From: a virus
Direction: 5' to 3' (one strand)
Length of the DNA: 33,115 bases
Virus record (IMG/VR): IMGVR_UViG_3300030101_001681
Span: 1-33,115 of that record
Part shown: one piece after another, positions 22,426 through 29,408 of the stretch
Position numbering within the stretch: position 1 is the stretch's first letter
How the letters are laid out: every line of letters begins with the position of its first letter
The notes under the pieces: generated by a model
What the model was told of the DNA's origin: nothing
The model's input: the letters and a program-made list of their open reading frames with translations, nothing else
Databases searched by the model: none
Made by a program: the position numbers and the translations under genes

Positions 22426-22819
22426 ATTCTTTAGTTACAAGGGTTCTATACTGATTCAGTAGGGTTCTATGCTCGACCAATAGGTCGGCATACTTATTTC
22501 TATAATACTTCTCCGGGTTAATATCCCGCTCTGTTGTCTTGGTGCATTTAGCGATAAGCTTATTGAGTTTATCATATACCTCATATAAATTTATCTCATA
22601 CTCGACAATAACTTCATCAAATATTTTGATTCCGTGAAGCACTGAAGCGTGATCTCTACCTACAGACAGACCTATCTCTCTAAGAGAACAGAGAGTGTGC
22701 TGTTTACATAACTTAAAATATACAGCTCTAGCATACACCCTAGCTCTTAACCTGCTAGGATGATTTAAGTCTAGTTCAAGCTCTCTTTCCACAAGGTTTT
22801 TTATTTCTTTAATTTTCAT
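22418..22819 (-). CDS. stand-alone DnaA domain IV-like DNA-binding protein
   Basis: 133 aa. Residues 22-68 follow the C-terminal DNA-binding domain of DnaA: Arg-rich helix RLRARVYARAVYFKL, then LCSLREIGLSVGRDHASVLH. The GRDHASVLH segment is the DnaA signature that contacts the DnaA box. There is no AAA+ ATPase domain. The C-terminal part (70-133) is a helical extension. It may recognise a phage origin or the host origin, or act as a regulator. It overlaps its neighbours by 11 and 8 bp. Confidence 0.8.
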   Translation of the reverse strand: MKIKEIKNLVERELELDLNHPSRLRARVYARAVYFKLCKQHTLCSLREIGLSVGRDHASVLHGIKIFDEVIVEYEINLYEVYDKLNKLIAKCTKTTERDINPEKYYRNKYADLLVEHRTLLNQYRTLVTKEYV

Positions 22820-23063
22820 ATATATCCTTTTGTTTTTCTAATTCTAATTCCACTCTATTAACTTCTAATTGTATTTCTTTTATAGTACACTTATCCGCTT
22901 GCTCTAAAGCTTTCTTAACTCCATCACAAGCTTCATATAATTCCAAAGCTTCAAAGTCTTTCATTTGATTTGATATTTCTTGATAGGTAACACCCATAAC
23001 TAAATCTACCAAAGCAAGGTAGTAATAATTTAAAACCTCAAAGTTGTATTCTTCTTTAGTCAT
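22809..23063 (-). CDS. small helical acidic protein, unknown
   Basis: 84 aa from MTKEEYNFEVLNYYYLALVD. Mostly helical and acidic, coiled-coil-like C-terminus (IQLEVNRVELELEKQKDIYE). The start overlaps the exonuclease stop by one base (TAATG), preferred to a slightly longer start at 23084. No family recognised. Confidence 0.6.
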   Translation of the reverse strand: MTKEEYNFEVLNYYYLALVDLVMGVTYQEISNQMKDFEALELYEACDGVKKALEQADKCTIKEIQLEVNRVELELEKQKDIYEN

Positions 23064-23863
23064 TATATACTTCCGTGTATGCAACGATTATAAACTAAAT
23101 TCTCAAGATCTTTATTAGATCTACCCACAAAATCTTCTTTGTATCTATCTGTACAGATTTTAACTTTTTCTCCTCCCGATTCGAAGCACTCTTCAGAGGC
23201 TTCGTATATACCTATCTCTCCGGTAATCTTTTCAATAACCAAGAAAGTAAATCGCTCTACATTAAACAATTGTCTATATATAAAAGCTTGCATATCATAA
23301 TGCCACTTCTTTTTAGCGGTATATTCCCAACCTTCTAAAGAGGATGTTGTTTTAAGATCTATTATATGATTATTTCTTAAGTAATCAGCCTTGCCCCTAA
23401 AGGGTATTCCATTTATAAGATCGATAGCAGGGACTTCTCCAAGACCATCCTGGAGTAAGCTATTTGCGTACTCACATTTATCTATGTTTTTCTTTAGTGA
23501 CCTCATAAAGTAAAACTCCTTCTGTAGAAACACTTCTTTGTCACTAGCTTCAGTGGCATCCTTAAATAACTTTAAGGTTCTCTTTTCTACATCCACAAAT
23601 TCATACTTATGTTCTATCTTCTCTGGTTCTAAAACTAAAGTATGGAATAACCTACCCTCCCTAAGGGCTTGGGTATCTGTTTGTTTCTTTTGTAATGACT
23701 TGTAATATGCCTTAGAAGATCTTAATAGATCTTTGCAGGAGGATGAAGATAATGCCCCAGAACTTAAATATCCATAATAGAATAAATCTGATTCCATATT
23801 AGATATTAGTTCATCTTTATTCCAAGGTATTCCGTCAAGTAAAGTTATTGTATCGTTGCTCAT
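23063..23863 (-). CDS. RecE-like PD-(D/E)XK exonuclease
   Basis: 266 aa. The motifs of the DUF3799/RecE-like nuclease group are in order: H74 in GRLFHTLVLEPEK, D160 in FRGKADYLRN, D169 and K171 in HIIDLKTTSS, and the YDMQAFIYRQ helix (residues 189-198). It should resect double-stranded DNA ends 5' to 3'. With the ERF annealing protein at 28079 it forms a single-strand annealing recombination pair, although the genes are more than 4 kb apart instead of adjacent. Confidence 0.8.
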   Translation of the reverse strand: MSNDTITLLDGIPWNKDELISNMESDLFYYGYLSSGALSSSSCKDLLRSSKAYYKSLQKKQTDTQALREGRLFHTLVLEPEKIEHKYEFVDVEKRTLKLFKDATEASDKEVFLQKEFYFMRSLKKNIDKCEYANSLLQDGLGEVPAIDLINGIPFRGKADYLRNNHIIDLKTTSSLEGWEYTAKKKWHYDMQAFIYRQLFNVERFTFLVIEKITGEIGIYEASEECFESGGEKVKICTDRYKEDFVGRSNKDLENLVYNRCIHGSI

Positions 23864-23902
23864 ATATTTTATTTCAAAGCAAGATAATAAACATTTTGTT
23901 AA

Positions 23903-24151
23903 CTACGAAATAGATTTAGGTTTTTCTTCGTAATAAGCCTTTAGTAGATATCCATCTATAGGGCTAATGTTTGATATGGATTTATATATAAGCTTACTAA
24001 TAGATTTAACATCCTTACGTTCGGTTGCGGTAGAATCTGTCCCTAGATTTGTATAGAGGTTACAATCAATCTCTAACAAAGCATCTACCTTTCTCTGGAC
24101 AGACCAAGTCTTATAACCTACAATCTTTTGTATTCTGTCTCTAATGTTCAT
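23903..24151 (-). CDS. small protein, unknown
   Basis: 82 aa from MNIRDRIQKIVGYKTWSVQR. The start overlaps the MazG-like stop by ATGA, preferred to a longer start at 24220. Mixed helical, with Ser/Thr-rich middle. It has no recognised motif. Confidence 0.6.
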   Translation of the reverse strand: MNIRDRIQKIVGYKTWSVQRKVDALLEIDCNLYTNLGTDSTATERKDVKSISKLIYKSISNISPIDGYLLKAYYEEKPKSIS

Positions 24152-24408
24152 ATTTGTTTTTTTAACTTCTGTACATATAGAGCTGCATCGAGCAGCTCCT
24201 CCTGGAGTTCTGTTAGCCAAAAATGAAGTCCCTCAGAATTATCCTGTAGGGTTGTCCCATACTCCCTTATCCCACGCTCACTGCGTTCACTTATAATATC
24301 TTTAACCTCTTCAACAACAGGGTCTGTTTTGATTGGATCTCTCCTAGCTGTTGTGTTGGTGGTATACTTTTCTTTGTCTAAAAAATACTTACTTACTGAA
24401 TCTCCCAT
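24148..24408 (-). CDS. MazG-like nucleotide pyrophosphohydrolase-like protein
   Basis: 86 aa. Residues about 40-83 carry ERGIREYGTTLQDN and WLTELQEELLDAALYVQKL, a pattern of small phage MazG-like or dATP/dGTP pyrophosphohydrolase-like proteins, in which the ExxD of EELLDAALY binds magnesium. Only one of the usual two metal-binding ExxD pairs is evident in this short version, so a complete active site is uncertain. It may control nucleotide or alarmone pools during infection. Confidence 0.6.
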   Translation of the reverse strand: MGDSVSKYFLDKEKYTTNTTARRDPIKTDPVVEEVKDIISERSERGIREYGTTLQDNSEGLHFWLTELQEELLDAALYVQKLKKQI

Positions 24409-24411
24409 AAT

Positions 24412-24843
24412 TTATAAATATAAATAGCAATGCCTATCGTGAATAGACATATTGCTTACTATCTTTTCTATTTTTGTTGTGTTCTCAAATTGCGTTGTCT
24501 TGTTGTGTTTTTGCACAAACCACTTAGGTTCAACCTTAAGTAGATTGAAACAGTATATCCCCTTTGGAGTTGAGCATATATACATAGGGACCTCTAGGTT
24601 CTCGTGGGCCTTATCTATCATATAGTCGTACTTACTCTTCTCTATAAGCAAAGTATCATAGTGTGTGCCCCTGCATTTAAGTTCTATTCTATGATTAAAA
24701 TGACTTGAATAACAATCCCACCTACTCATTTTATGCTCTGACCTTATTAAATCAACATAATTAGAATACTTAATTTGATTAAATAAGTCAGACTCTTTAT
24801 AATCCTTGAGAGGCTTATTGATTATGTTATCCCAAATATTCAT
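24412..24843 (-). CDS. PD-(D/E)XK-like protein, putative nuclease
   Basis: 143 aa from MNIWDNIINKPLKDYKESDL. In the N-terminal half, a Trp-Asp pair (SRWDCYSS) is followed by RIELKCRGTHYDTLLIEKSK, giving the D-x(n)-E-x-K layout of the PD-(D/E)XK fold. The context (replication and recombination genes) fits an endonuclease. The second half shows PMYICSTPKGIYCFNL, a strand pair typical of this fold. The family is not certain. The start is 17 bp inside the preceding gene. Confidence 0.5.
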   Translation of the reverse strand: MNIWDNIINKPLKDYKESDLFNQIKYSNYVDLIRSEHKMSRWDCYSSHFNHRIELKCRGTHYDTLLIEKSKYDYMIDKAHENLEVPMYICSTPKGIYCFNLLKVEPKWFVQKHNKTTQFENTTKIEKIVSNMSIHDRHCYLYL

Positions 24844-25243
24844 TATACACATCCTCTAGTTTATTGTAGACTCCGTTTATAAAACAGCTACTACAACCAG
24901 ACATTTCTCTTTTGTCATTAAATATCCTATTATAAATGTCCAACAACTCTCTCTGGATTGTTGGGCTTATAGTAGAACTTGATTTTGCAAAGAATGCTTT
25001 GAGGTAATCAAACTCAGGTTCTGTTAAACAATTAGGTTTCTGATAAGGAAACATCTTATTTAACTTTTCCTTTCGGTCATCACATCCGCAGTCCTTACCA
25101 TTTGCAAACATTTCTACTACCTTCTTTATACCGGTAGCCTTAGTAATCTTCTCTACTGTATCACCAAGGCCTTCTGAGGCCTTTTGGTGATTCTTAACCC
25201 ATTCTTTATAGGCTTTAGTTCTTTTATCCTTAGGTGCTTCCAT
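24827..25243 (-). CDS. Cys-containing protein, unknown
   Basis: 138 aa. A conserved-looking block GDTVEKITKATGIKKVVEMF is followed by GKDCGCDDRKEKLNKMFPYQ. Cysteines at C52, C54, C72 and C117/C120 (GCSSC) could form a zinc site. I recall the CGCDDRKEKLNK-type block from several flavobacterial phage proteins without established function. Placement directly after the sigma factor gene (2-bp gap) hints at transcription control or packaging. Confidence 0.55.
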   Translation of the reverse strand: MEAPKDKRTKAYKEWVKNHQKASEGLGDTVEKITKATGIKKVVEMFANGKDCGCDDRKEKLNKMFPYQKPNCLTEPEFDYLKAFFAKSSSTISPTIQRELLDIYNRIFNDKREMSGCSSCFINGVYNKLEDVYNEYLG

Positions 25244-25245
25244 AA

Positions 25246-25818
25246 TTAAATTTTATCAAAATCTCCATTTTTAAAATCCTCCCAATCCTCCAGGAGTTCA
25301 TTAGCAATCTTATTCTTGTAATTTTTACAACTATTGAATATTGAAGTCAAAGATATGTTTGTCTTTGCTGCAATATCCCTCATAGACATATCACTTAAAT
25401 AATACAATCCAAATAACTTTCTGTCATACCAATAGTCCCAATCATCAACAAGATTCACAATCTTATCAAAAAGCCTATCGTGAGCCTCTATAGCTTCTAT
25501 TTCCTTGGAGTCATATGTGACTTGATTATTAATATGTAAATAATCTATTGAGTAGTCAGACAAATCTTCTAAGTAAATAGTTCCATTCTTAGCTTTGTAA
25601 GTCTTTGCACTCATCCACATATTTCTTATAGTGGTCCAAACATAGAATCTGTTAATTGTACCGGTATCTTTATAGTAAACCTTGCTTTCATCTTTCACAT
25701 ATTTATGGAGCCGAAGATACATCTCCTGAATTAAATCTTCAGCAAGAGAGGGTGGTACTCCCATATTCAACGCCATCGCCACCCAAAGCTCGTGTTTCCT
25801 GCCAAGGTCTTCTAGCAC
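25246..25818 (-). CDS. phage RNA polymerase sigma factor (sigma-70/ECF-like)
   Basis: 190 aa. Residues about 5-75 show region 2 features (LAEDLIQEMYLRLHKYV, then FYVWTTIRNMWMSAKTY, the -10 recognition helix). The C-terminal part has a helix-turn-helix like region 4 (YLSDMSMRDIAAKTNISLTS, residues 145-165). No N-terminal sigma region 1 or 3, as in ECF sigmas. It probably redirects host RNA polymerase to phage late genes. The GTG start overlaps the preceding stop by one base (TAGTG), direct evidence for this start. Confidence 0.75.
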   Translation of the reverse strand: MLEDLGRKHELWVAMALNMGVPPSLAEDLIQEMYLRLHKYVKDESKVYYKDTGTINRFYVWTTIRNMWMSAKTYKAKNGTIYLEDLSDYSIDYLHINNQVTYDSKEIEAIEAHDRLFDKIVNLVDDWDYWYDRKLFGLYYLSDMSMRDIAAKTNISLTSIFNSCKNYKNKIANELLEDWEDFKNGDFDKI

Positions 25819-25970
25819 TAAGTTTGTATTGGAACGTAAAGAGCAAAGAAACCAAGTTGGACTCTAATGATATCAATAGTCTCTAAATCCTCCCCTCCTT
25901 GCACATCAATGTCTGTAAGATAATCTACGCCAAAAGCGAAACCCATTATCCATTCAAAATCTATTCCCAT
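25818..25970 (-). CDS. 50-aa acidic protein, unknown
   Basis: MGIDFEWIMGFAFGVDYLTD ... FFALYVPIQT, acidic middle. It overlaps the preceding membrane peptide by 10 bp and the sigma factor start by one base, so it is likely translated. Possible small regulator of the sigma factor, by location only. Confidence 0.6.
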   Translation of the reverse strand: MGIDFEWIMGFAFGVDYLTDIDVQGGEDLETIDIIRVQLGFFALYVPIQT

Positions 25971-26077
25971 AATCTATCAAATATTTTTATTGCAACCGTA
26001 AAAAATACTACACTCCATATTACGGATACTGTTAAACAAATCATTCTAATTAACGTATTCGTTAAGAATCTCTTCAT
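25961..26077 (-). CDS. 38-aa single-span membrane protein
   Basis: Basic start (MKRFLTNTLIRM) followed by a hydrophobic helix (ICLTVSVIWSVVFFTVAI). It overlaps the next gene and sits 27 bp after the RusA-like gene. A small membrane protein of unknown role. Confidence 0.5.
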   Translation of the reverse strand: MKRFLTNTLIRMICLTVSVIWSVVFFTVAIKIFDRLWE

Positions 26078-26104
26078 TTTGTTATAAATTTAACATATTG
26101 TTGT

Positions 26105-26518
26105 TTAATAAACAAATTTTACCTTTATGCAATCAGAATCGCTGTAGTACTTCTTCATTTGTTTTATCTCTACAATGTTTTGATCCTGTTCATAAATGAG
26201 TCCCTCTAAAGCATCAAAGAATGCTTTATTGAGGTTATCCTGTAAGTCTGGCTTGGTTGTTTTAGGTATCTTACCTATCCTCCTTTTCTTCGGAGTAGCC
26301 TTAGGATATGCGTAACTATATTCAATGTATTCCACAAAAATTGGTGTTCCCGCTTCTATTATAACGAAATTATCAGGTAACTGTTCCGAAACTAATGTAA
26401 CAATGTACTTCTGGTAATCAACAATTTTCTTTGGTTTATATTTGATTCCATTCCTTCCAACCCTAAATGATTGGTGGGGTTGAGCCTTGGTATTAAGTTT
26501 AAATTCTAGAGTGTTCAT
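26105..26518 (-). CDS. RusA-like Holliday junction resolvase
   Basis: 137 aa with the RusA core at residues 89-123: KPDLQDNLNKAFFDALEG and YEQDQNIVEIKQMKK. The Asp residues D91, D94, D102 and D112 are those expected to bind magnesium. It resolves four-way junctions that arise in replication and packaging. It starts by ATGA overlap with the helicase gene. Confidence 0.85.
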   Translation of the reverse strand: MNTLEFKLNTKAQPHQSFRVGRNGIKYKPKKIVDYQKYIVTLVSEQLPDNFVIIEAGTPIFVEYIEYSYAYPKATPKKRRIGKIPKTTKPDLQDNLNKAFFDALEGLIYEQDQNIVEIKQMKKYYSDSDCIKVKFVY

Positions 26519-27345
26519 AAGTTTATATAATCTTCTTGTCCAGAGAGGTCAATTTGTTTATCTATATAAGGTATCCCATTTTTTATTCTAAAACTAAACT
26601 TATCAAAAGGCTGACCTCTACTTCTCATACAATTAACAATAGTAGTCCCATCATCCTCCTCATCAACCTTAACTGATATCTGGGTTTCTGTCTTCTTTTC
26701 AAGAAAAGACCCTAAATGACCCGTAGGCTTCATTGAGTTATAATTAGAGTGAATAACAGTAATGATATGAATCTTTAATTCCTTAGTCCATTTCATTAAG
26801 CACTGAACAAGTTCATTGCTGGCATTAATGTCATTAACATCATTTACTAGATCTGCTATTCCATCTATAATAACCAAACCTAGATTGTCTACTCTATTAA
26901 TATGCCAATCTATGAACTCAAGCCTGTCCTGGGGAGTATATTCTCTTAGTGAGTAGGGCTTGTATGTTTCAAGCCCTCCTGACATTTTATCTATTCTACT
27001 AAAAACCCTTTGAGAATGAAATTCGCCTTGTTCGGTATCATAATGGATAGTAACCCTATCATCACTATGCCCAAGCATTCTTTCAGCGTACTTATTAGTA
27101 CCGGAAATGTAAGCACTTGCCATAAGAGAAACCAAGAAAGTTTTACGGCTCTTTGGGGGAGCCTGTATGAAGCTAAAATTACCATAAGTACCCACGCATA
27201 TAGGAAGGTCCCTTTCGCCGCCTGTAGACCCCATAGAAATGGCTACAGGAGGGTATTCAACTTCCTTCTTAGGATCCACATAGGCATCCTTAAGAATTTG
27301 CTCAAACTTCTTGTTGTGATTTAGCTCTAATTCCTGGTACGGCAT
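26515..27345 (-). CDS. RecA-fold replicative ATPase (RepA/DnaB-like)
   Basis: 276 aa. Walker A at 62-69 reads APPKSRKT, where the canonical glycine before Lys-Thr is Arg. Walker B at 157-161 is LVIID, followed by a GIADLVND block. A glutamate in DTEQGEF and a terminal VIHSN motif complete the RecA-fold set of RepA or AAA_25 hexameric helicases. It probably unwinds phage DNA. The start overlaps the preceding gene by 44 bp; the next Met would cut into the core. Confidence 0.75.
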   Translation of the reverse strand: MPYQELELNHNKKFEQILKDAYVDPKKEVEYPPVAISMGSTGGERDLPICVGTYGNFSFIQAPPKSRKTFLVSLMASAYISGTNKYAERMLGHSDDRVTIHYDTEQGEFHSQRVFSRIDKMSGGLETYKPYSLREYTPQDRLEFIDWHINRVDNLGLVIIDGIADLVNDVNDINASNELVQCLMKWTKELKIHIITVIHSNYNSMKPTGHLGSFLEKKTETQISVKVDEEDDGTTIVNCMRSRGQPFDKFSFRIKNGIPYIDKQIDLSGQEDYINL

Positions 27346-27751
27346 TTGGCCTTGTATTGTCTTTTATAATCCCTTCTACTAATTGTCTGATAAAGCCTTG
27401 GTGTTCTTCTACAGAATCCCCATCGGGATTCATAAGAAATAAATCAACTGCCAGGGTCTGCTCCCACATTGACCTGTCGGTTCTAATTATTTGCTCTATC
27501 TTAGAGATGACACTATGCACAAAGAAGCTTGCTGTAGGTTGTCTATCAACAATCCTTAAAGTAAATACTTGAGCAAAGGCCCAAGTAACAAACCTATATA
27601 GAAATTTGTTTCTTTCATTATCTATAACCTCTGTATAATTAATGTATTTTATTATCTCGTTTAAGGCAGCTAAATCTCTATGGGAAGGGTTTATTTTATC
27701 TTGCTTTAGTCTATATGTTAAGTGGTCTAGACTTTTGTAAATTTGGTTCAT
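27302..27751 (-). CDS. unknown replication-module protein
   Basis: 149 aa, mostly helical, starting MNQIYKSLDHLTYRLKQDKI. It overlaps the ATPase by 44 bp, the largest overlap of the module, hinting at a fixed pair. It could be a helicase loader or primase partner, but I see no signature. Confidence 0.55.
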   Translation of the reverse strand: MNQIYKSLDHLTYRLKQDKINPSHRDLAALNEIIKYINYTEVIDNERNKFLYRFVTWAFAQVFTLRIVDRQPTASFFVHSVISKIEQIIRTDRSMWEQTLAVDLFLMNPDGDSVEEHQGFIRQLVEGIIKDNTRPNAVPGIRAKSQQEV

Positions 27752-27766
27752 ACTTTTGTGTTTAAT

Positions 27767-27797
27767 AAAAAAAAGGGAAGACTTTCGACTTCCCTTT
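27767..27797 (-). terminator. intrinsic terminator after the SSB-like gene
   Basis: Stem AAAGGGAAG/CTTCCCTTT (27772-27780 with 27789-27797), loop of 8 nt, T run on the minus strand (27767-27774). It separates the ERF/SSB unit from the helicase unit. Confidence 0.8.
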
Positions 27798-27813
27798 CCC
27801 TTAAGATTATTAA

Positions 27814-28071
27814 TTAAAAATCAAGCCCTCCGGTTTCAACTTCTTCCTCCTTGTTTTCTTTTTCTACTACATTAATAGTACCGTCAGTCCAAACAACTTT
27901 ACCATTGCCCAAGAAATTTCTCTCTTCCTTAGCATCTCTTTGCTCTTTGGTTTGTTCTGCCCAAACAGAAACATTCTTTCCATACTCATTAGTGTTGTCG
28001 TAGATTTTAACAGTAACATTTTTATACTTACCGTCTTTACCTTTTAATCCTAGTGATAGTAATGCACTCAT
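27814..28071 (-). CDS. putative single-stranded DNA-binding-like protein
   Basis: 85 aa. Beta-rich N-terminus (LGLKGKDGKYKNVTVKIYDN), then acidic residues and a C-terminal EEEVETGGLDF. The acidic tail ending in Asp-Phe resembles the tail with which bacterial SSB recruits partners. Position directly after the ERF annealing gene supports the idea. It is too short for a full OB fold of canonical SSB, so this is an inference. Confidence 0.5.
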   Translation of the reverse strand: MSALLSLGLKGKDGKYKNVTVKIYDNTNEYGKNVSVWAEQTKEQRDAKEERNFLGNGKVVWTDGTINVVEKENKEEEVETGGLDF

Positions 28072-28078
28072 AGTTTAT

Positions 28079-28633
28079 TTATTTAATTAGTGATTTAAGA
28101 TCTTTTAATAGATCATTATTAATAGTGTACTTTCTCATAACAGCAGCAACGTTGCCTCCTCCATCAAGGTAAGATATTACCTTTTTATATTCAGCAGAGT
28201 CTTTTACTAGAGCTGGCTTACCAGGACTAGATTTACTGTGATCGTTTGTAGCATCAGCATCTTTAGTATCATCTATAAGTAACAAATTACCTATAGCATA
28301 CTTTTTAGCGTAGCTAGAAGCAGCTCCAGTTCTCTGGGGCTGTTGCATCCCTTTAGCATCAAAGTCTATAATTGCTTGAGCATTAGACTCAATCTGCATA
28401 CTAGGGTCTTTAGCATCAATAAGTTTAGCAGTGGATTCAACATACAAAACCCCTCCAACTTCTTTAATCTCATCAGTCATTTTAAGCACGGCTTCGTGCT
28501 TCATAGCTAATGGTTTAACAGCCTCCAAGATATCCTCGGCAGATCTGTAATTGTACTTCCCAAAGGCATTCCTTTGGTTCTTCGGAGCCTTAAGCTCCGT
28601 TTGAATCATTAATAGTTTCTGTGTAATATTCAT
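28079..28633 (-). CDS. erf: ERF-family single-strand annealing protein
   Basis: 184 aa with the ERF signature in order: GKYNYRSAEDILEAVKPL (residues 26-42) and TGAASSYAKKYAIGNLLLID (102-121) followed by DTKDADATN. It anneals complementary single strands for recombination-dependent replication, probably with the RecE-like exonuclease. The C-terminal part is variable. It is second in its operon after a 63-aa protein. Confidence 0.85.
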   Translation of the reverse strand: MNITQKLLMIQTELKAPKNQRNAFGKYNYRSAEDILEAVKPLAMKHEAVLKMTDEIKEVGGVLYVESTAKLIDAKDPSMQIESNAQAIIDFDAKGMQQPQRTGAASSYAKKYAIGNLLLIDDTKDADATNDHSKSSPGKPALVKDSAEYKKVISYLDGGGNVAAVMRKYTINNDLLKDLKSLIK

Positions 28634-28636
28634 AAA

Positions 28637-28828
28637 TTAATATTTAGTAATTTCTCTTAATACAACTTGCTTGTATTCAATAGGGCATTCATCATCACAA
28701 AGCTCAACAACATAAGATATTAATCTATCTATCTCATCTTGCTTTTCTGCATTGTATTTGGTTAGTGCCTCAATCCTCGCCTTGTAATAATCGGTCTGAT
28801 TGTAAAATGGTCGAAGTGTGTTCTTCAT
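28637..28828 (-). CDS. 63-aa helical protein, unknown
   Basis: MKNTLRPFYNQTDYYKARIE, then a helical region and VVELCDDECPIEYKQVVLRE. It is the first gene of the early-like operon. Two Cys close together. No family recognised. Confidence 0.55.
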   Translation of the reverse strand: MKNTLRPFYNQTDYYKARIEALTKYNAEKQDEIDRLISYVVELCDDECPIEYKQVVLREITKY

Positions 28829-28845
28829 ATTAGTTAATTTTTATG

Positions 28846-28875
28846 CAAGGTATAAAAAATAATTAACTAAACAAA
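28846..28875 (-). promoter_or_regulatory. promoter-like element of the ERF operon
   Basis: The minus strand has TTTG (28875-28872), 19-bp spacer, TACCTTG (28852-28846), a partial match to -7 TAnnTTTG. It lies about 18 bp upstream of the 63-aa gene start. Confidence 0.45.
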
Positions 28876-28883
28876 TAATTAAC

Positions 28884-28913
28884 AAAAAAAAGGAGCTGTA
28901 GAAATACAGCTCC
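28884..28913 (-). terminator. intrinsic terminator after the second M15-like gene
   Basis: Perfect 9-bp stem GGAGCTGTA/TACAGCTCC with a GAAA loop as written on the plus strand (28892-28913), followed on the minus strand by at least eight Ts (28884-28891). Confidence 0.9.
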
Positions 28914-28969
28914 CTCAACCAAATTAACTAAACAATTAACGAATGAAAAAAAATAACTTAAAAGTTAAA

Positions 28970-29001
28970 CAAATATATATTTTATTATTAATATAACCAA
29001 A
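28970..29001 (-). promoter_or_regulatory. promoter-like element inside the end of the second M15-like gene
   Basis: TTTG (29001-28998), 20-bp spacer and TATATTTG (28977-28970) on the minus strand. The predicted start is about 50 bp upstream of the terminator at 28884-28913, so a transcript would have to pass it before reaching the ERF operon. Confidence 0.45.
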
Positions 29002-29353
29002 TCATATCTGGTTTTTGATCATCATTATCTACATAGATAGTCTTCTGATCCCTAGATATAGCTATTCGGCTAAATCCAACTTCCATTAAAGAAGCTATCA
29101 TTTTATATCTCTTCTTAGAGTTCTCACAACGTATTATCGCAGCCTTACCTATAAGGTGGCTGCTTACACTAGAGTCTTCCCACCGTCTATTCTCAGTGAT
29201 AGTTCTATATCCAGACACTATCAGAAATTGCAGCTTGCACAAATGTGCTGCTGCATCTATCATAGATAAAAATTCTCTATCCATATACCTCTCACCAGAC
29301 CCAGGACTATTTGGACTGTCGAACTCTGTAATAAGAAAATGTCTTAATTCCAT
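28988..29353 (-). CDS. degenerate M15-like protein (probably inactive paralogue)
   Basis: 121 aa from MELRHFLITEFDSPNSPGSG. It aligns along its length with the M15 peptidase at 30466-30825: SGYRTI, SSHLIGKA and the C-terminal WLY/WTY. Of the three zinc ligands only H66 remains. The Asp after GKA is Ile (I73) and the second His is Tyr (Y107, TIYVD). The frame is intact, so it is expressed but unlikely to hydrolyse peptidoglycan. It may bind the wall or regulate the active enzyme. A longer start at 29386 is possible; alignment with the paralogue favours 29353. Confidence 0.75.
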   Translation of the reverse strand: MELRHFLITEFDSPNSPGSGERYMDREFLSMIDAAAHLCKLQFLIVSGYRTITENRRWEDSSVSSHLIGKAAIIRCENSKKRYKMIASLMEVGFSRIAISRDQKTIYVDNDDQKPDMIWLY

Positions 29354-29386
29354 ATTGCAATATAATAATTTTTTATACATTTGCAA

Positions 29387-29408
29387 AACGTAGCAGTAGA
29401 TCTACGTT
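29387..29408. promoter_or_regulatory. operator-like inverted repeat
   Basis: Seven-bp perfect arms AACGTAG and CTACGTT around an 8-nt centre, 34 bp upstream of the second M15-like gene. No T run, so a protein-binding site or mRNA hairpin is more likely than a terminator. Confidence 0.4.
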
